Numbered from the stretch's first letter, positions 8,635 through 17,190 are shown. The stretch is 64,000 bases of DNA from Chloroflexota bacterium (GCA_028873865.1 JAPPNI010000026.1:62001-126000); one strand, 5' to 3'. Made by a program: numbers and translations. Notes: generated by a model not told the origin, from the sequence alone.

Positions 8635-9315
8635 CTATGAGACGATCACGTACTCGCGCCCCTGCAGAATGATGGTGGCGCCAGCGTCGATCAGCGGCGG
8701 AAAAGGATCGCCCGTTTCGGTCGCTGGCAGCGGCCGTCCTGCGGCGGCCGCATCGCGGAACCAGAGCGAGGCGATGCCGTCCCACGGCCCGCCTTCGATG
8801 CCCTGATCAGCGTGCGAGACGGTGTACTGCGAGCATTGCCCCTCCGAGCGGGCGATCGCCTCGGCGACGCGGGGAGAGTGTCCGAAGCGCCAGGCCGAGA
8901 ACAGGTCCTCACGCGAGACGCCTTCGCCGCGCTTGACGAAGGCGATCCACTTGATCGCGTTGTCTGCCGTCGGTTCGTCGACGTAGCAACGCTCGGTCGT
9001 GAACAGCCCGTCGGACTGCGGCTCGGTCAGCTCGGCGAAGCCGTCAATCGTGCGCAGCGCGCCCTTGCTCTCGTGGAACGCCGCTGAGAAGTGGTCGAAG
9101 TCGCGGAAGGTGAGCTCGGCGACGCCGTCGTAGCGCATCTCATCGGCGGAGGGTCCTCCGCCCAGCGAGCCGGCGGAGTCAAAGAGGGTGACGCAGTAGC
9201 GCACGGGTTTGGCCAGGTTGGCGACGTGCGGTGCATGAATGCAGCGCCAGAACTCTCGGAACGACTCGCGTTCCACACCTTCTTTTCGGGTGACGGGGAC
9301 GATCCATTTGAGCAT
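8635..9315 (-). CDS. Tandem EthD-like (dimeric alpha/beta barrel) protein
   Basis: A 226-aa protein with two ferredoxin-like EthD repeats. Repeat 1 (about 1-110) begins MLKWIVPVTRKEGVERESF with HAPHVANLAKPVRYCVTLF. Repeat 2 (about 118-226) begins IKWIAFVKRGEGVSREDLF with FGHSPRVAEAIARSEGQCSQY. EthD family members are small proteins linked to ether or aromatic degradation and polyketide cyclisation, usually one domain per chain acting as a dimer; here the dimer is fused into one polypeptide. It lies between the LLM oxidoreductase and the lyase gene, all on the reverse strand, so it may be an auxiliary enzyme in the same pathway. Confidence 0.8.
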   Translation of the reverse strand: MLKWIVPVTRKEGVERESFREFWRCIHAPHVANLAKPVRYCVTLFDSAGSLGGGPSADEMRYDGVAELTFRDFDHFSAAFHESKGALRTIDGFAELTEPQSDGLFTTERCYVDEPTADNAIKWIAFVKRGEGVSREDLFSAWRFGHSPRVAEAIARSEGQCSQYTVSHADQGIEGGPWDGIASLWFRDAAAAGRPLPATETGDPFPPLIDAGATIILQGREYVIVS

Positions 9316-9346
9316 GACGGGCTCGCTTCCATTGGAGACGCAGTGT

Positions 9347-10711
9347 TCAACTCTGGGCGGAGTCTAGGCGTTCGGCCAGCTCACGCGCGCGTTGAGCCTG
9401 CGCCCGAGCGATCTCACCGCAGGCTCCCGTGTAGGTTGCCGGGTTCAGCAGATCGTCGAGTTCTGCTTCGGACAGATATCGACGAACCTCCTCGTCGGCC
9501 ACGAGCAGGTCGCGGAACGGCACATCTTGCACCGCGGCGTCCTGGGCGTGTTCGTAGACGACATCGTGAGCTCGTTGCCGGCCCATCTTCTCGCCCAGGG
9601 CCAGCATGATTCGTTCGCTCATGATCAGACCGCCGGAAAGGTCGAGATTCGCTCGCATTCGTTCGGGTCGTACATCGATGCCTTCGAACAGCAGGATCAT
9701 GCGCGCGAGGATGTCTCCGACGAGCTCGATCGACCCTTGGACGACGCGCTCCACCATGACACTGGTCGAGCCGTCCGCCTCGTGTTCGGTGCGCATCGCG
9801 TCCAGAGCGAGTGGGAACAGGGTTGTGACCTGGGCTGCTGCGGCTCGGATGTCCTGCGAGAGCTTGGGGTTGCGCTTCTGCGGCATCGTGCTGCTGCCGA
9901 CGGTGCCCGGCGGGACCGACTCCTCGATCTCACCGAACTCCGGTTTCATCAGCGTGTAGGTCTCGTCGGCGATTTTGCGGCAGGTGGCGGCGAGCATGGC
10001 GAGGATCGCGGCGTACTCGGCGTGGTGGTCGTGGCTGGTTCTTCCCGGCACCGGCATGGGCAGCAGGTCGAGATGCCTGGCCATGCCGGCTTGCACGTCG
10101 AGGCCCGGGGCGCCGAACGATGCCAGCGTGCCGGCGGCGCCTCCCAGCATGGCGACGAAGATGCGCGGCTCGGCATCGTGGAGCCGTTCGACGTGACGGC
10201 AGAGTTCATCGATCCAGGCTCCGACCTTGTAGCCGAAGGTCGCCGGCACCGCGTGTTGTCCGTGTGTCCGGCCGGCGCATGGGTCGTCGGCGTGCCGCTC
10301 GGCGAGGGGCGCCAACAATGACAGCACCTGCCCAATCTGGGTGAGGATGGTCCGGTGCGCTTGCCGGAGCTGGAGGATGTCGCCGGTCTGGGTGATGTTC
10401 TGGGTCGTCGCGCCCCAGTGGACGAAGCCGCCGACTTCGCCGCCGAGGATGCGGTCCAGTTCCCAGATCAGCGGGACCAGCGGATGCGCCGTGACTGCCA
10501 GGCTGGCTTCGATGTTGTCGATGTCGAGCAGATCGAGGCGACAGTTGTTGGCGATCTCGACAGCGGCATCGGCGGGGATCATGCCGAGTTCGGCTTCCGC
10601 TCGCGCGAGAGCGGCCTCGACATCGAGCCAGGCCTGCCAGCGAGCTTCGCGAGTGAACAGCTGACGGATTCCCGGATCCGGGACTCGGGCGGCGGTTGGT
10701 CGATGCTGCAT
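9347..10711 (-). CDS. Adenylosuccinate lyase / 3-carboxymuconate cycloisomerase family lyase
   Basis: A 454-aa member of the fumarase/aspartase superfamily. Conserved region 1 is seen in VHWGATTQNITQTGD, region 2 in GRTHGQHAVPATFGYK with its catalytic His, and the signature GSSTMPQKRNPKLSQDI. The C-terminal ADSL_C-like domain ends in NPATYTGACGEIARAQ. Sequence alone does not separate PurB from PcaB-like lyases. The neighbouring CoA-transferase and EthD/LLM genes, rather than purine genes, favour a catabolic PcaB-like role, but this is inference. It is transcribed divergently from the CoA-transferase gene across 60 bp. Confidence 0.87.
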   Translation of the reverse strand: MQHRPTAARVPDPGIRQLFTREARWQAWLDVEAALARAEAELGMIPADAAVEIANNCRLDLLDIDNIEASLAVTAHPLVPLIWELDRILGGEVGGFVHWGATTQNITQTGDILQLRQAHRTILTQIGQVLSLLAPLAERHADDPCAGRTHGQHAVPATFGYKVGAWIDELCRHVERLHDAEPRIFVAMLGGAAGTLASFGAPGLDVQAGMARHLDLLPMPVPGRTSHDHHAEYAAILAMLAATCRKIADETYTLMKPEFGEIEESVPPGTVGSSTMPQKRNPKLSQDIRAAAAQVTTLFPLALDAMRTEHEADGSTSVMVERVVQGSIELVGDILARMILLFEGIDVRPERMRANLDLSGGLIMSERIMLALGEKMGRQRAHDVVYEHAQDAAVQDVPFRDLLVADEEVRRYLSEAELDDLLNPATYTGACGEIARAQAQRARELAERLDSAQS

Positions 10712-10771
10712 CGTCGGCTCCTTCTCGCTCGGCAGGTAGGATCGGACTGCAAGCTAGCGAAGGATCTGACT

Positions 10772-11986
10772 ATGGTTGCGCCGCTGGAGGGAATTCGTGT
10801 GGTCGAGGCGGCGAACTGGCTCGCCGCGCCATCGGCGGCGGCTTTGATGGCCGATCTGGGCGCGGACGTCGTCAAGATCGAGAATCCCGTCGGCGACGCC
10901 TGGCGCACGACCCTGATGCGCGGCCGCAAACCCGACTTCGATCCCGAGACCGATGTCGATGCGGCCTACGAGCTGGACAATCGCGGTAAGCGCGGCGTGG
11001 CGCTGTCACTGGAGTCGCCGGGCGCCAGCGAGGTCGTCAAGCGGATGGTCGGCGAAGCGGACATCTTCATCACGAATCTCACCGCTCCGCGGATTGCCCG
11101 CTACGACCTGACGTGGGAGTCGCTGCAGGAGGTCAATCCCCGACTGATCTACGTCGTCCTGACCGGCTACGGCACGCGAGGTCCCGACAATGCGATGACG
11201 GCGTTCGACTACTCGGCGTTCTGGTCGCGCTCGGGAATCATGAGTCTGATTGGTGAACCGGACGGTCCGCCGATGCCTTGCCGGCCGGGTCAGGGCGACC
11301 ATGCGACCGCGCTCAACCTGCTCTCGGGCGCGCTGGCCGCGTTGCGCTTGCGAGACATGACCGACGAAGGGCAGTTTGTCGAGGTCACCCTGCAGCGCAC
11401 CGGCGCCTGGACCATCGGCGCCGACGTGTCGACTTCGCTGATCCTGGAAGATCAACCGCCGCGGATCGATCGTGTGCAGCCGGGCAATCCGATGTTCAAC
11501 TCCTACGAGACGGCCGATGGGCGCTGGCTGATGCTCGTGATGCCGACAGGGGATCGCTACTGGATCCCGCTCTGCCGAGCTTTGAGTCAGCCGGCGTGGA
11601 TGGAGGACGAACGATACTCCTCGCTCCTGGGCAGGATGGAGCACACGGCGGAGCTCACGGGCGCCATGCGCGAAGTGTTCCGGTCGAAGACCCTGGCCGA
11701 GTGGACGCCGCTGCTGAATGCGGAGGCGCTGACCTGGGCTCCGGTCGCGGAACTGCCCGAAGTCATCCACGACCCGCAGATGGAGGCGATGAACGCCTGG
11801 ACCGAGATTGATGGTCCAGAGGGACGTTTCCGGACGTTGAACACGCCATTCGAGATTGCGGGGGCGGATGTTGGTCCTCGCGGGCCGGCTCCGAAGACCG
11901 GACAGCACACCCACGAGGTCCTGCGGGAGCTTGGGCTGACGGACGATGAGCTGGCCGAACTGGCCGCCAGCGGAGCGCTTGGCTGA
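10772..11986 (+). CDS. CaiB/BaiF family CoA-transferase
   Basis: About 404 aa, family III CoA-transferase, moving CoA between carboxylic acids (formyl-CoA, carnitine, benzylsuccinate or similar). The start MVAPLEGIRVVEAANWLAAP is canonical, with the LMADLGADVVKIENP strand, the RGKRGVALSLESP region and the YVVLTGYGTRGP loop. GGA lies about 8 nt before ATG 10772. The gene could be read open much further upstream, but that extension is antisense to the lyase. It is followed after 21 bp by an acyl-CoA dehydrogenase-like gene, consistent with a CoA activation-then-oxidation operon. The acyl donor and acceptor are unknown. Confidence 0.9.
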   Translation: MVAPLEGIRVVEAANWLAAPSAAALMADLGADVVKIENPVGDAWRTTLMRGRKPDFDPETDVDAAYELDNRGKRGVALSLESPGASEVVKRMVGEADIFITNLTAPRIARYDLTWESLQEVNPRLIYVVLTGYGTRGPDNAMTAFDYSAFWSRSGIMSLIGEPDGPPMPCRPGQGDHATALNLLSGALAALRLRDMTDEGQFVEVTLQRTGAWTIGADVSTSLILEDQPPRIDRVQPGNPMFNSYETADGRWLMLVMPTGDRYWIPLCRALSQPAWMEDERYSSLLGRMEHTAELTGAMREVFRSKTLAEWTPLLNAEALTWAPVAELPEVIHDPQMEAMNAWTEIDGPEGRFRTLNTPFEIAGADVGPRGPAPKTGQHTHEVLRELGLTDDELAELAASGALG

Positions 11987-12007
11987 GTCTGGGCCGGACG
12001 GTGGATC

Positions 12008-13156
12008 GTGAGTGAAGAGCTCGACCTCATCGTGAATGCGGTTCGCCGCTTCGTCCGACATGAGATCTGGCTGCAGGAGAAGCGGGTTGAGCCGAACGCA
12101 CCCGGGTTGCCTACCGACGTTCACCAGCGGTTGCTCACGCGCGCCGGCGAGCTGGGCATTGACCATCTGATGGCGCCGTCCGGCTCTGGCGTTGGGCCAG
12201 AGGTCGACCTGCCGGACTCGGACCGGCTGCGGATCGCGGAAGAGTTGTCGCAGCATCGGGCTGGAGTATTGAACGCCGCCTACGGTTTGTTCGACCCCGA
12301 TCCCCCGGCTCAGCTGTATGGCGCTACCGCCGAGCAGCGTGAACGATTTCTGGCGCCGCTGCTTCGGCGCGAGGCTGCGTGCTTCCGCGGCCTTGAGGAT
12401 CCGGATCTGTCCGTGCTTCCGGTCGATGGCGTTCGTATTCGCGCGCAGCGGCATCCTCAGGGCTGGATGCTCGATGGTACGAAGCTGTTCGTCTCCGACG
12501 CCTCCGACGCGGCGTTTGGGATCGTGTATGCGAACAGCGAAGAGGTTCCCGGCGAGCGGCACGGCGTCTCGGCGATCGTGGTCGAGACGGATCGGGTGGG
12601 TTTCCAGCACTGGCGTCCCTGGCCGACGATCGCCGTTGGCCGGGACACGATGGAACTCAACCTGTCGGCGGTGAAGGTGCCGGAGGTGAATCTGCTGGGT
12701 GAGGTGGGCGAGGGTCCGGCGTTCGCCAACGACCTGGTTCTGCGCAGACGGCTGTTCACGGCCGCTCACCTGACCGGCGTGGCCTCGGCGGCGCAGGACA
12801 TGTGCCGCGGCGTCGTCTGGTCGCGGCGCGAGCATGGCGCACCCCTGGCCCAGGGCGAGCGGGCGCGGCTGGCGCTGGCCGATAATGAGGTTTCCGTGAG
12901 CGCTTCACGTGCGCTCTATCAGTCTGCATCGGATCGGCTGGACGAGCTGGCGCTGGCGGCGACTTCGTTTGCGTGCGAGGTTGGATTGGCTGTGGTTGAC
13001 CGGGCGATGGATCTGCATGGTCCGGCGGGGGGCTCGGCCGACCTGCCTCTGGAGCGCTGGGCTCGGGAGCTGCGCTGGCAGCGGTTGAGTTCGGGCGGCG
13101 TCGATCAGCAGCGATTGGCGATTGCCCAACGGTTGATCAGCACCTTCAAGAAGTGA
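12008..13156 (+). CDS. Acyl-CoA dehydrogenase-like flavoprotein (atypical active site)
   Basis: A 382-aa acyl-CoA dehydrogenase fold with a GTG start. Helical N-domain (1-115), middle beta-domain with GWMLDGTKLFVSDAS and the MELNLSAVKVPEVNLLGE strand, then the C-terminal helical domain with HGPAGGSADLPLERWAREL. At the place where most family members have the catalytic Glu (EGTxEIQ) this protein reads SSGGVDQQ, so that Glu is absent. The base may lie elsewhere, as in isovaleryl-CoA dehydrogenase, or the protein may not be a dehydrogenase. It is probably co-transcribed with the CoA-transferase. Its 3' end overlaps the convergent flavoprotein gene by 11 bp. Confidence 0.82.
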   Translation: MSEELDLIVNAVRRFVRHEIWLQEKRVEPNAPGLPTDVHQRLLTRAGELGIDHLMAPSGSGVGPEVDLPDSDRLRIAEELSQHRAGVLNAAYGLFDPDPPAQLYGATAEQRERFLAPLLRREAACFRGLEDPDLSVLPVDGVRIRAQRHPQGWMLDGTKLFVSDASDAAFGIVYANSEEVPGERHGVSAIVVETDRVGFQHWRPWPTIAVGRDTMELNLSAVKVPEVNLLGEVGEGPAFANDLVLRRRLFTAAHLTGVASAAQDMCRGVVWSRREHGAPLAQGERARLALADNEVSVSASRALYQSASDRLDELALAATSFACEVGLAVVDRAMDLHGPAGGSADLPLERWARELRWQRLSSGGVDQQRLAIAQRLISTFKK

Positions 13157-14339
13157 TGTCGGGCAGCGGATCGAGCGCGGCCGAGGCGATGACTTCCAGG
13201 CCGCGAGGGGTGATCGGCGGGTTGTGGAGCGGGCCTCGGACGTCCCGGTAGTAGCGCTCGAGCGGCTGCGATCGATGCAGTGAGATGCCGCCGACCAGCC
13301 TCATGCAGCGATCGACGATGTCGACGGCGGTGTCGCCGGTGTAGAGCTTGGTCGCGGCGACGCGGGGGCCGAGCTTGAATCGGGACTCGGCGTCGAGCCG
13401 ATCCCAGGCTGATGCGGTTTCGTGCAGGAGCGCCCGGGCCGACATAATCCGCAGGTCGATCTCGCCGACCTGGGCACGCACGGTCGGGAGGCTGCCGATG
13501 ACGCCGGGCGCGCCGGCGGGCCGGCGATTGCGGGCGAACTCGACCGTGTAGTCGCGGGCGGCTTCGGCGACGCCGAGCGACGCGGCGGAGACGAGCAGCG
13601 CGAACCAGGCGAAGTCCCCGTGCCGTTGTCCGGCCTGGGCCGGATCCTGTCGGACGAGGAATTCGTCGTCGGTGATCGCCACGTTCTCGAACCAGACATC
13701 GTGCGAGCCGGTCGAGCGCAGTCCGACCACGTCCCAGGTTTCTTCGATTCGCAGTCCGGGGGAGTCGCGGTGGACGGCGACCCGGGCGAGCATGCCGGAG
13801 CCGTCCTCGATCGCGCAATAGGTGAGGAACCAGGTGAGGTCGGGCGCGAGCGTGGTGAAGGATTTGCGGCCGTTGATGCGCCAGCAGCCGGGTCCGTCGG
13901 GGGTGAGCGCGGTTTGCGGCCGGCCGCCGCCCTGAGGGGAGCCAAGTTCCGGCTCACTGGCGACCTGGTTGCAGAGCGCGCCGTCTTCGACGACAGAGCG
14001 GAAGATGCGGGCCCGGAGTTGCTCCGGCCAGGTGCGGTTGGAGCGCTCGGAGCCGACCGACATCAGGTGCATGCCGCAGGAGAAGGCGAGGGCCATGTCG
14101 ACCCTGGCCAGTGCGGTCTGAGCGGCGACGAGATCGGCCAGCGAGCACTCCTCGCCGCCGTACTCGCGTGGGATCGGCGCCGAGATCCAGCCGATCTCCC
14201 GCAAGAGGTTGAACGAGGCGAAGGGGAAGCTCGAGTCGCGGTCGTGCGCCTGCGCACGCTGCGAGAGGAACTCGAGATGGGGTTCGAGCCGTCCGATGAG
14301 CGCTCGCCCGGCGTCGTGCGATGGGGGCAAGGGCGGCAT
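13146..14339 (-). CDS. Acyl-CoA dehydrogenase-fold flavoprotein, DszC/monooxygenase-like
   Basis: A 397-aa acyl-CoA dehydrogenase-fold protein. Seen are IGWISAPIPREYGGEECSL in the N-domain, WRINGRKSFTTLAPDLTWF with WDVVGLRSTGSHDVWFENV in the middle domain, and LVGGISLHRSQPLERYYRDV then GPLHNPPITPRG at the C-terminus. The HNPP ending instead of an EGTxE segment is typical of the DszC/HpaA-like flavin monooxygenase branch (group D) rather than true dehydrogenases, so oxygenation by reduced flavin is plausible. The substrate is unknown. It lies between the convergent dehydrogenase-like gene and HU, 20 bp from the HU stop. Confidence 0.82.
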   Translation of the reverse strand: MPPLPPSHDAGRALIGRLEPHLEFLSQRAQAHDRDSSFPFASFNLLREIGWISAPIPREYGGEECSLADLVAAQTALARVDMALAFSCGMHLMSVGSERSNRTWPEQLRARIFRSVVEDGALCNQVASEPELGSPQGGGRPQTALTPDGPGCWRINGRKSFTTLAPDLTWFLTYCAIEDGSGMLARVAVHRDSPGLRIEETWDVVGLRSTGSHDVWFENVAITDDEFLVRQDPAQAGQRHGDFAWFALLVSAASLGVAEAARDYTVEFARNRRPAGAPGVIGSLPTVRAQVGEIDLRIMSARALLHETASAWDRLDAESRFKLGPRVAATKLYTGDTAVDIVDRCMRLVGGISLHRSQPLERYYRDVRGPLHNPPITPRGLEVIASAALDPLPDITS

Positions 14340-14359
14340 CGGCGGTTCGGGCGGGTTGA

Positions 14360-14677
14360 CTAGAGCACGTCGCGCAGGCGCTTCAGCGCTCGCACGCGGA
14401 CCTTGCCGCGGTCGAGGGCCGGGCGCGCGGCGATGGTGATCGTCTCGCCGGTCGCCGGGTTGCGGCCCTGCCGTTCCGGACGTTCGGTCTGGGGGACGAT
14501 GTCCACCTTGACGAGACCGGCCATGGTGACGGAGCCGGGGCCGCCGGTGGAGAGGTCTTCCAGCACTATTTCGGCAAGGGCGTCCAATACCTCATTGACA
14601 TCTGAGCTGCGGATATCCGTCTTGACCTCGATCGCCTTGGCCATCTGCGCCTTGGTCTTTGGCTTGGCGTCCGTCAT
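14360..14677 (-). CDS. HU/IHF-family DNA-binding protein
   Basis: A 105-aa nucleoid-associated protein. It has the helical dimerisation half (KTKAQMAKAIEVKTDIRSSD, then VLDALAEIVLEDL), the saddle strands (GSVTMAGLVKVDIVPQTER) and the DNA-intercalating arm tip GRNPATGETI with its conserved proline. The C-terminus RKxxVRALKRLRDVL-like is basic. The ATG at 14677 is preferred over the GTG at 14683: AGAGG sits 6 nt before the ATG and would abut the GTG. It is a single-gene unit. The 262-bp gap upstream shows no further gene or clear promoter. Confidence 0.9.
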   Translation of the reverse strand: MTDAKPKTKAQMAKAIEVKTDIRSSDVNEVLDALAEIVLEDLSTGGPGSVTMAGLVKVDIVPQTERPERQGRNPATGETITIAARPALDRGKVRVRALKRLRDVL

Positions 14678-14939
14678 CGTCACCCTCTTTCCTTTGCGTT
14701 TGGCAATCTCGTCCGCTTTGACTGTTTACGTAGTGTTATGGCCAATCTCACAAGAGGCAACCGGCTAACAGGCAGTCTTGCGTTGCGGTTACAGACTGGT
14801 CGTGACGTGGCGCGGCGGATAACGGGTGGGTGTCGGTGGGCGAGGCGAGGGGGACGGCGGCGCTGCGCTCGATGATCGAGGTCTGGGCTTCGCGTCAAGC
14901 GCAGGGCATCGGATATCAGTCCGGGCGACGCGGAGGGTG

Positions 14940-15635
14940 CTAGCCCGCGGCTTCGGCGTAGATGCGTCCTGCTGGCCCCCCTTCGTCGGTGTTGGGGTCG
15001 GTGAGTTGGTCGAGGAAGTGGAGGATTTGCTCGGGGGATTGGCCCTTGAGGTGGGGGAAGTGCTGGACGGCTTCCTCGATCAGGGCGTCCTGGTCGGGTT
15101 CGGGGGGAATTTTTTCTGCTGGGGCCTCGGATTGGACGATCTCCTGCTGTGGACTGGAGATCGTGGAATGGGGCTGGTCAGGTTTGGTTAATTCTGGCGT
15201 GGTTTTGACAGGTTTCGGCTGTTCCTGGGGTTGTTCCTGGTAGAGATCGGGTTGATCGGGGCGTTGCTCGGCTCGCTGGTGGACCTGCTGGACGGTGCGG
15301 CGGATCTCGCGGGCGAGGGCGTTGAGCCGGGTTTCCTGGTGGTCGCGGGCCTTGAGGTATTCGGGGGCGGTGAGGCGGGCGGCGTTGTCGGCGACTTCGT
15401 CGTTTTTGAGGGCGAGTGCGAGCCGGAGTTGGAGCAGGTGGAGCGACTCGAGCAGCAGGTCGTCGGCGGCCGGGGCGGCGATCTGGCTCCAGTGGGTCTC
15501 GACCAGCTGGAGGTCGTCGCGCACGGTGGCGCGGGAGACATCCATCTGCTCGGCGATCTGTCGCTGGGAGAGGCCGCGCTGGGCGAGGTAGTGGGCGCGC
15601 ATGGCGCGCCGTCGGCGCCTGGGGGCGATGTGCAT
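14940..15635 (-). CDS. Helix-turn-helix protein, copy 1 of an inverted duplicate pair
   Basis: A 231-aa protein of unknown function. Residues 11-45 form an HTH (AMRAHYLAQRGLSQRQIAEQ then VSRATVRDDL) like phage terminase small subunits or homeodomain-like resolvase HTHs. Residues 55-125 are helical and rich in Leu/Arg, 126-180 form a Gln/Pro/Glu-rich linker, and 181-214 form a helical C-terminal motif (EEAVQHFPHLKGQSPEQIL). Residues 55-214 are identical to copy 2 at 53692-54375; the first 54 differ at nine places. AAAGGA lies 8 nt before ATG 15635. It has no neighbouring phage genes, nuclease or large terminase. It could be a domesticated mobile-element or phage gene; its function is not assigned. 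Confidence 0.72.
   Translation of the reverse strand: MHIAPRRRRRAMRAHYLAQRGLSQRQIAEQMDVSRATVRDDLQLVETHWSQIAAPAADDLLLESLHLLQLRLALALKNDEVADNAARLTAPEYLKARDHQETRLNALAREIRRTVQQVHQRAEQRPDQPDLYQEQPQEQPKPVKTTPELTKPDQPHSTISSPQQEIVQSEAPAEKIPPEPDQDALIEEAVQHFPHLKGQSPEQILHFLDQLTDPNTDEGGPAGRIYAEAAG
14995..15455 (-). repeat. 461-bp inverted repeat, copy 1
   Basis: By direct comparison this stretch is the exact reverse complement of 53872-54332, including every synonymous codon position checked. It covers the middle and C-terminal coding part of the HTH gene. The identity ends abruptly on both sides, at the HTH-encoding 5' third and at the last codons. This is the pattern expected from recent gene conversion or recombination rather than ordinary purifying selection. 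Confidence 0.93.
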
Positions 15636-15715
15636 GGTTCGTCCTTTCGTGCGATACGCATGTTCTGCCACTATAGGGAATGAGTGTTCGGTGTTGTGCG
15701 TCGTGGTTGACGGAG
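15636..15715 (-). promoter_or_regulatory. Conserved leader/promoter region of HTH gene copy 1
   Basis: The 80 bp upstream of the start match the leader of copy 2 (53611-53691) except for about four substitutions and one indel. They contain TATAGT (-10-like, on the reverse strand at about 15672-15677) preceded by CATTCCC, the segment GTATCGCACG, and the AAAGGA ribosome-binding site. No good TTGACA -35 is visible at 17 bp. GAACAC and GAACAT direct-repeat-like hexamers flank the -10 and could be an operator. Conservation between diverged copies implies function; the promoter reading is inference. Confidence 0.55.
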
Positions 15716-15720
15716 GGCGG

Positions 15721-15751
15721 GCGGGGGCACGCCCCCGCCTACGCGGGGGCG
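15721..15751. repeat. GC-rich alternating palindrome upstream of HTH copy 1
   Basis: Three arms alternate: GCGGGGGC (15721-15728), CGCCCCCGC (15730-15738) and GCGGGGGCG (15743-15751). The central arm can pair with either neighbour, giving a stem with an AC loop or a perfect 9-bp stem with a CTAC loop. The reverse complement resembles AAGTCGCCCCCGCGCAGGCGG at 53467-53487 upstream of copy 2, so it is probably a second dispersed REP-like family. It could also act as a terminator between the HTH gene and its neighbour. Confidence 0.6.
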
Positions 15752-15818
15752 ACTTCTTGATTGGATTGTGCGCAGGTCTCGATAGGGAGTGGGCGGGAGT
15801 ATTCGAGGTTGGGGAGGG

Positions 15819-16700
15819 TTAGGTGAGGGATTCGGCGGGGAGGGTGGCGGCGACGAGGTCGATTGCCGTGGCGAGTTTTCGTTCTCCGACGAAGGGTGAG
15901 TTGCCGTAGAGCGGACCGATGGCCTCGACCGCCTCCAGAGTGGTGAGGCCGGTGGTGATCAGGGCGAAGGACTCCCGCTCGGCTCGTTGGGCGACGTAGG
16001 GGAGGGTCGGTTCGCCGCCGGCGAGGATCAGGCAGAGCGGCTCGTAGTCGAGCGCGCCGAGCGCGATATCGATCCGGTCGTGGCGGGTGATCAGGGTCTT
16101 GTCCGGGTACTTGCGGAAGTAGTCCATGCCCTCGTGCGCGCTGACCGGACCGATGACGAGGTCTTTCGAGGCTTCGTCGAAGAGTTCGGCGTCGCCGGAG
16201 AGCTGGCCGTCGAGCGCAGGCGCGATGTCGCGCACGGTTGGCGCGGCGAGATGCCGATCCTGGGGGATGGCCGCGACCGCGTTGCCACCGAGGCCCGAGA
16301 TGCGCTCCAGCGTGGCGGGTCCGCCGGTTGGCGGCACGCCGTTGACGATGACTGCATCTGGTTGGAGCTCGGCGAGGGCTCGCGCGACGGTGTCGTCATC
16401 GGCCTCGCCGTGTCGCACGACCAACACGGTTTGGTCTGCCTCGAGGGTGTGGCCTGAAGATGCTTCGATCACCGTGTGGTCGGTGTCGTTGAGGATGTCT
16501 GCCGGCCCGACGGCTTCGGAGCTGCCTCGAACTCCGTTGACCCGGCTCAACTGCTGCGCGTCCGTCTGCGCGGAATCGGCGTCGTCGATGCGCACGAGCC
16601 GCACGGTTCCACCAGTCGCGCGGAGGGCGGAGGCGATGCCGGCGGCGACGACCGACTTGCCGTCTCCAGCCAGGGTGGAAGTGACGAGGATTCGGGTCAC
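15819..16700 (-). CDS. P-loop (dethiobiotin-synthetase-like) plus DRTGG domain protein
   Basis: A 293-aa protein. The N-terminal AAA_26/BioD-like NTPase has TSTLAGDGKSVVAAG as Walker A, and LVVRHGEADDDTVARAL with VIVNGVPPTGG in the middle of the domain. The DRTGG-type domain (about residues 180-285) has FRKYPDKTLITRHDRIDIAL. This architecture is the N-terminal part of long phosphate acetyltransferases (Pta) and also occurs as free-standing proteins of uncertain role, possibly nucleotide-binding regulators. No acetyltransferase domain is present. It lies alone between the HTH gene and a divergent small tail-anchored protein gene. Confidence 0.78.
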   Translation of the reverse strand: MTRILVTSTLAGDGKSVVAAGIASALRATGGTVRLVRIDDADSAQTDAQQLSRVNGVRGSSEAVGPADILNDTDHTVIEASSGHTLEADQTVLVVRHGEADDDTVARALAELQPDAVIVNGVPPTGGPATLERISGLGGNAVAAIPQDRHLAAPTVRDIAPALDGQLSGDAELFDEASKDLVIGPVSAHEGMDYFRKYPDKTLITRHDRIDIALGALDYEPLCLILAGGEPTLPYVAQRAERESFALITTGLTTLEAVEAIGPLYGNSPFVGERKLATAIDLVAATLPAESLT

Positions 16701-16859
16701 GCGGCGCTCCGGTTCCTGAAGGGCTGTCTCGGAAAGAGTAGACCCAGCGTCGGCTAGGCGCAGTCCACGCTGGCTAGACTGGACGCGCCGGGTCCGGCGA
16801 CCTGACGTAGGGACGGACGGCTTGACGTGGGGTCTGACGACTGGAGTGGAGCGCGCGGG

Positions 16860-17090
16860 ATGTCAGAGAATCGACCAGTCGGCGGCGATGCCTGGCCGCC
16901 GCCCGCGCCCGATTCTCCGCAGGCGCGCCGCCGCCGCCCGCCGCCCGAGCGGCATGCTCACTGGATCGACCACGACAATCGCGCGGACGAGCCGCGCGAG
17001 GACGCTCCGCGTCTGCTCTGGTGGATCCTCGGGGCATTGCTGATCTTCGGTGTGTCATCGGTGCTGATCCGGATGTTCCTGGTTCTGTAG
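16860..17090 (+). CDS. Small C-terminally membrane-anchored protein
   Basis: A 76-aa hypothetical protein. The first ~50 residues are hydrophilic and Pro/Arg-rich, hence probably disordered. They are followed by a single strongly hydrophobic helix (LLWWILGALLIFGVSSVLIR) ending a few residues from the C-terminus, so a tail-anchored topology is likely. The ATG at 16860 has GGAG 8 nt upstream; a GTG at 16827 would extend it by 11 residues. No family is recognised. It precedes the fused CoA-transferase by 100 bp, a gap that contains a short CCCC/GGGG hairpin near 17129-17147. Confidence 0.5.
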   Translation: MSENRPVGGDAWPPPAPDSPQARRRRPPPERHAHWIDHDNRADEPREDAPRLLWWILGALLIFGVSSVLIRMFLVL

Positions 17091-17190
17091 ACCACCAATC
17101 ACAGACCTTCGGTATCTTGGCTGTTAGTCCCCGCTCTGAGTGGGGGAGCTATTGGCATGTCGGTCGGAGCTGGCGGATCGGAGCATCGAT

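Noticed and set aside
11006..12835. A 609-codon open frame on the reverse strand across the CoA-transferase and acyl-CoA dehydrogenase genes.
   Set aside because: It is antisense to two clear protein families, its product is Arg/His/Pro-rich without motifs, and long antisense frames are expected in GC-rich DNA.
14678..14939. The 262-bp gap upstream of HU inspected for an RNA gene or small ORF.
   Set aside because: No tRNA-like cloverleaf, strong hairpin with T-run, or short ORF with a ribosome-binding site was seen.
17129..17147. CCCCGCTCTGAGTGGGG hairpin before the fused CoA-transferase as a terminator.
   Set aside because: The stem is short (about 4-5 bp), mismatched in the middle and has no T-run; left as a minor note only.
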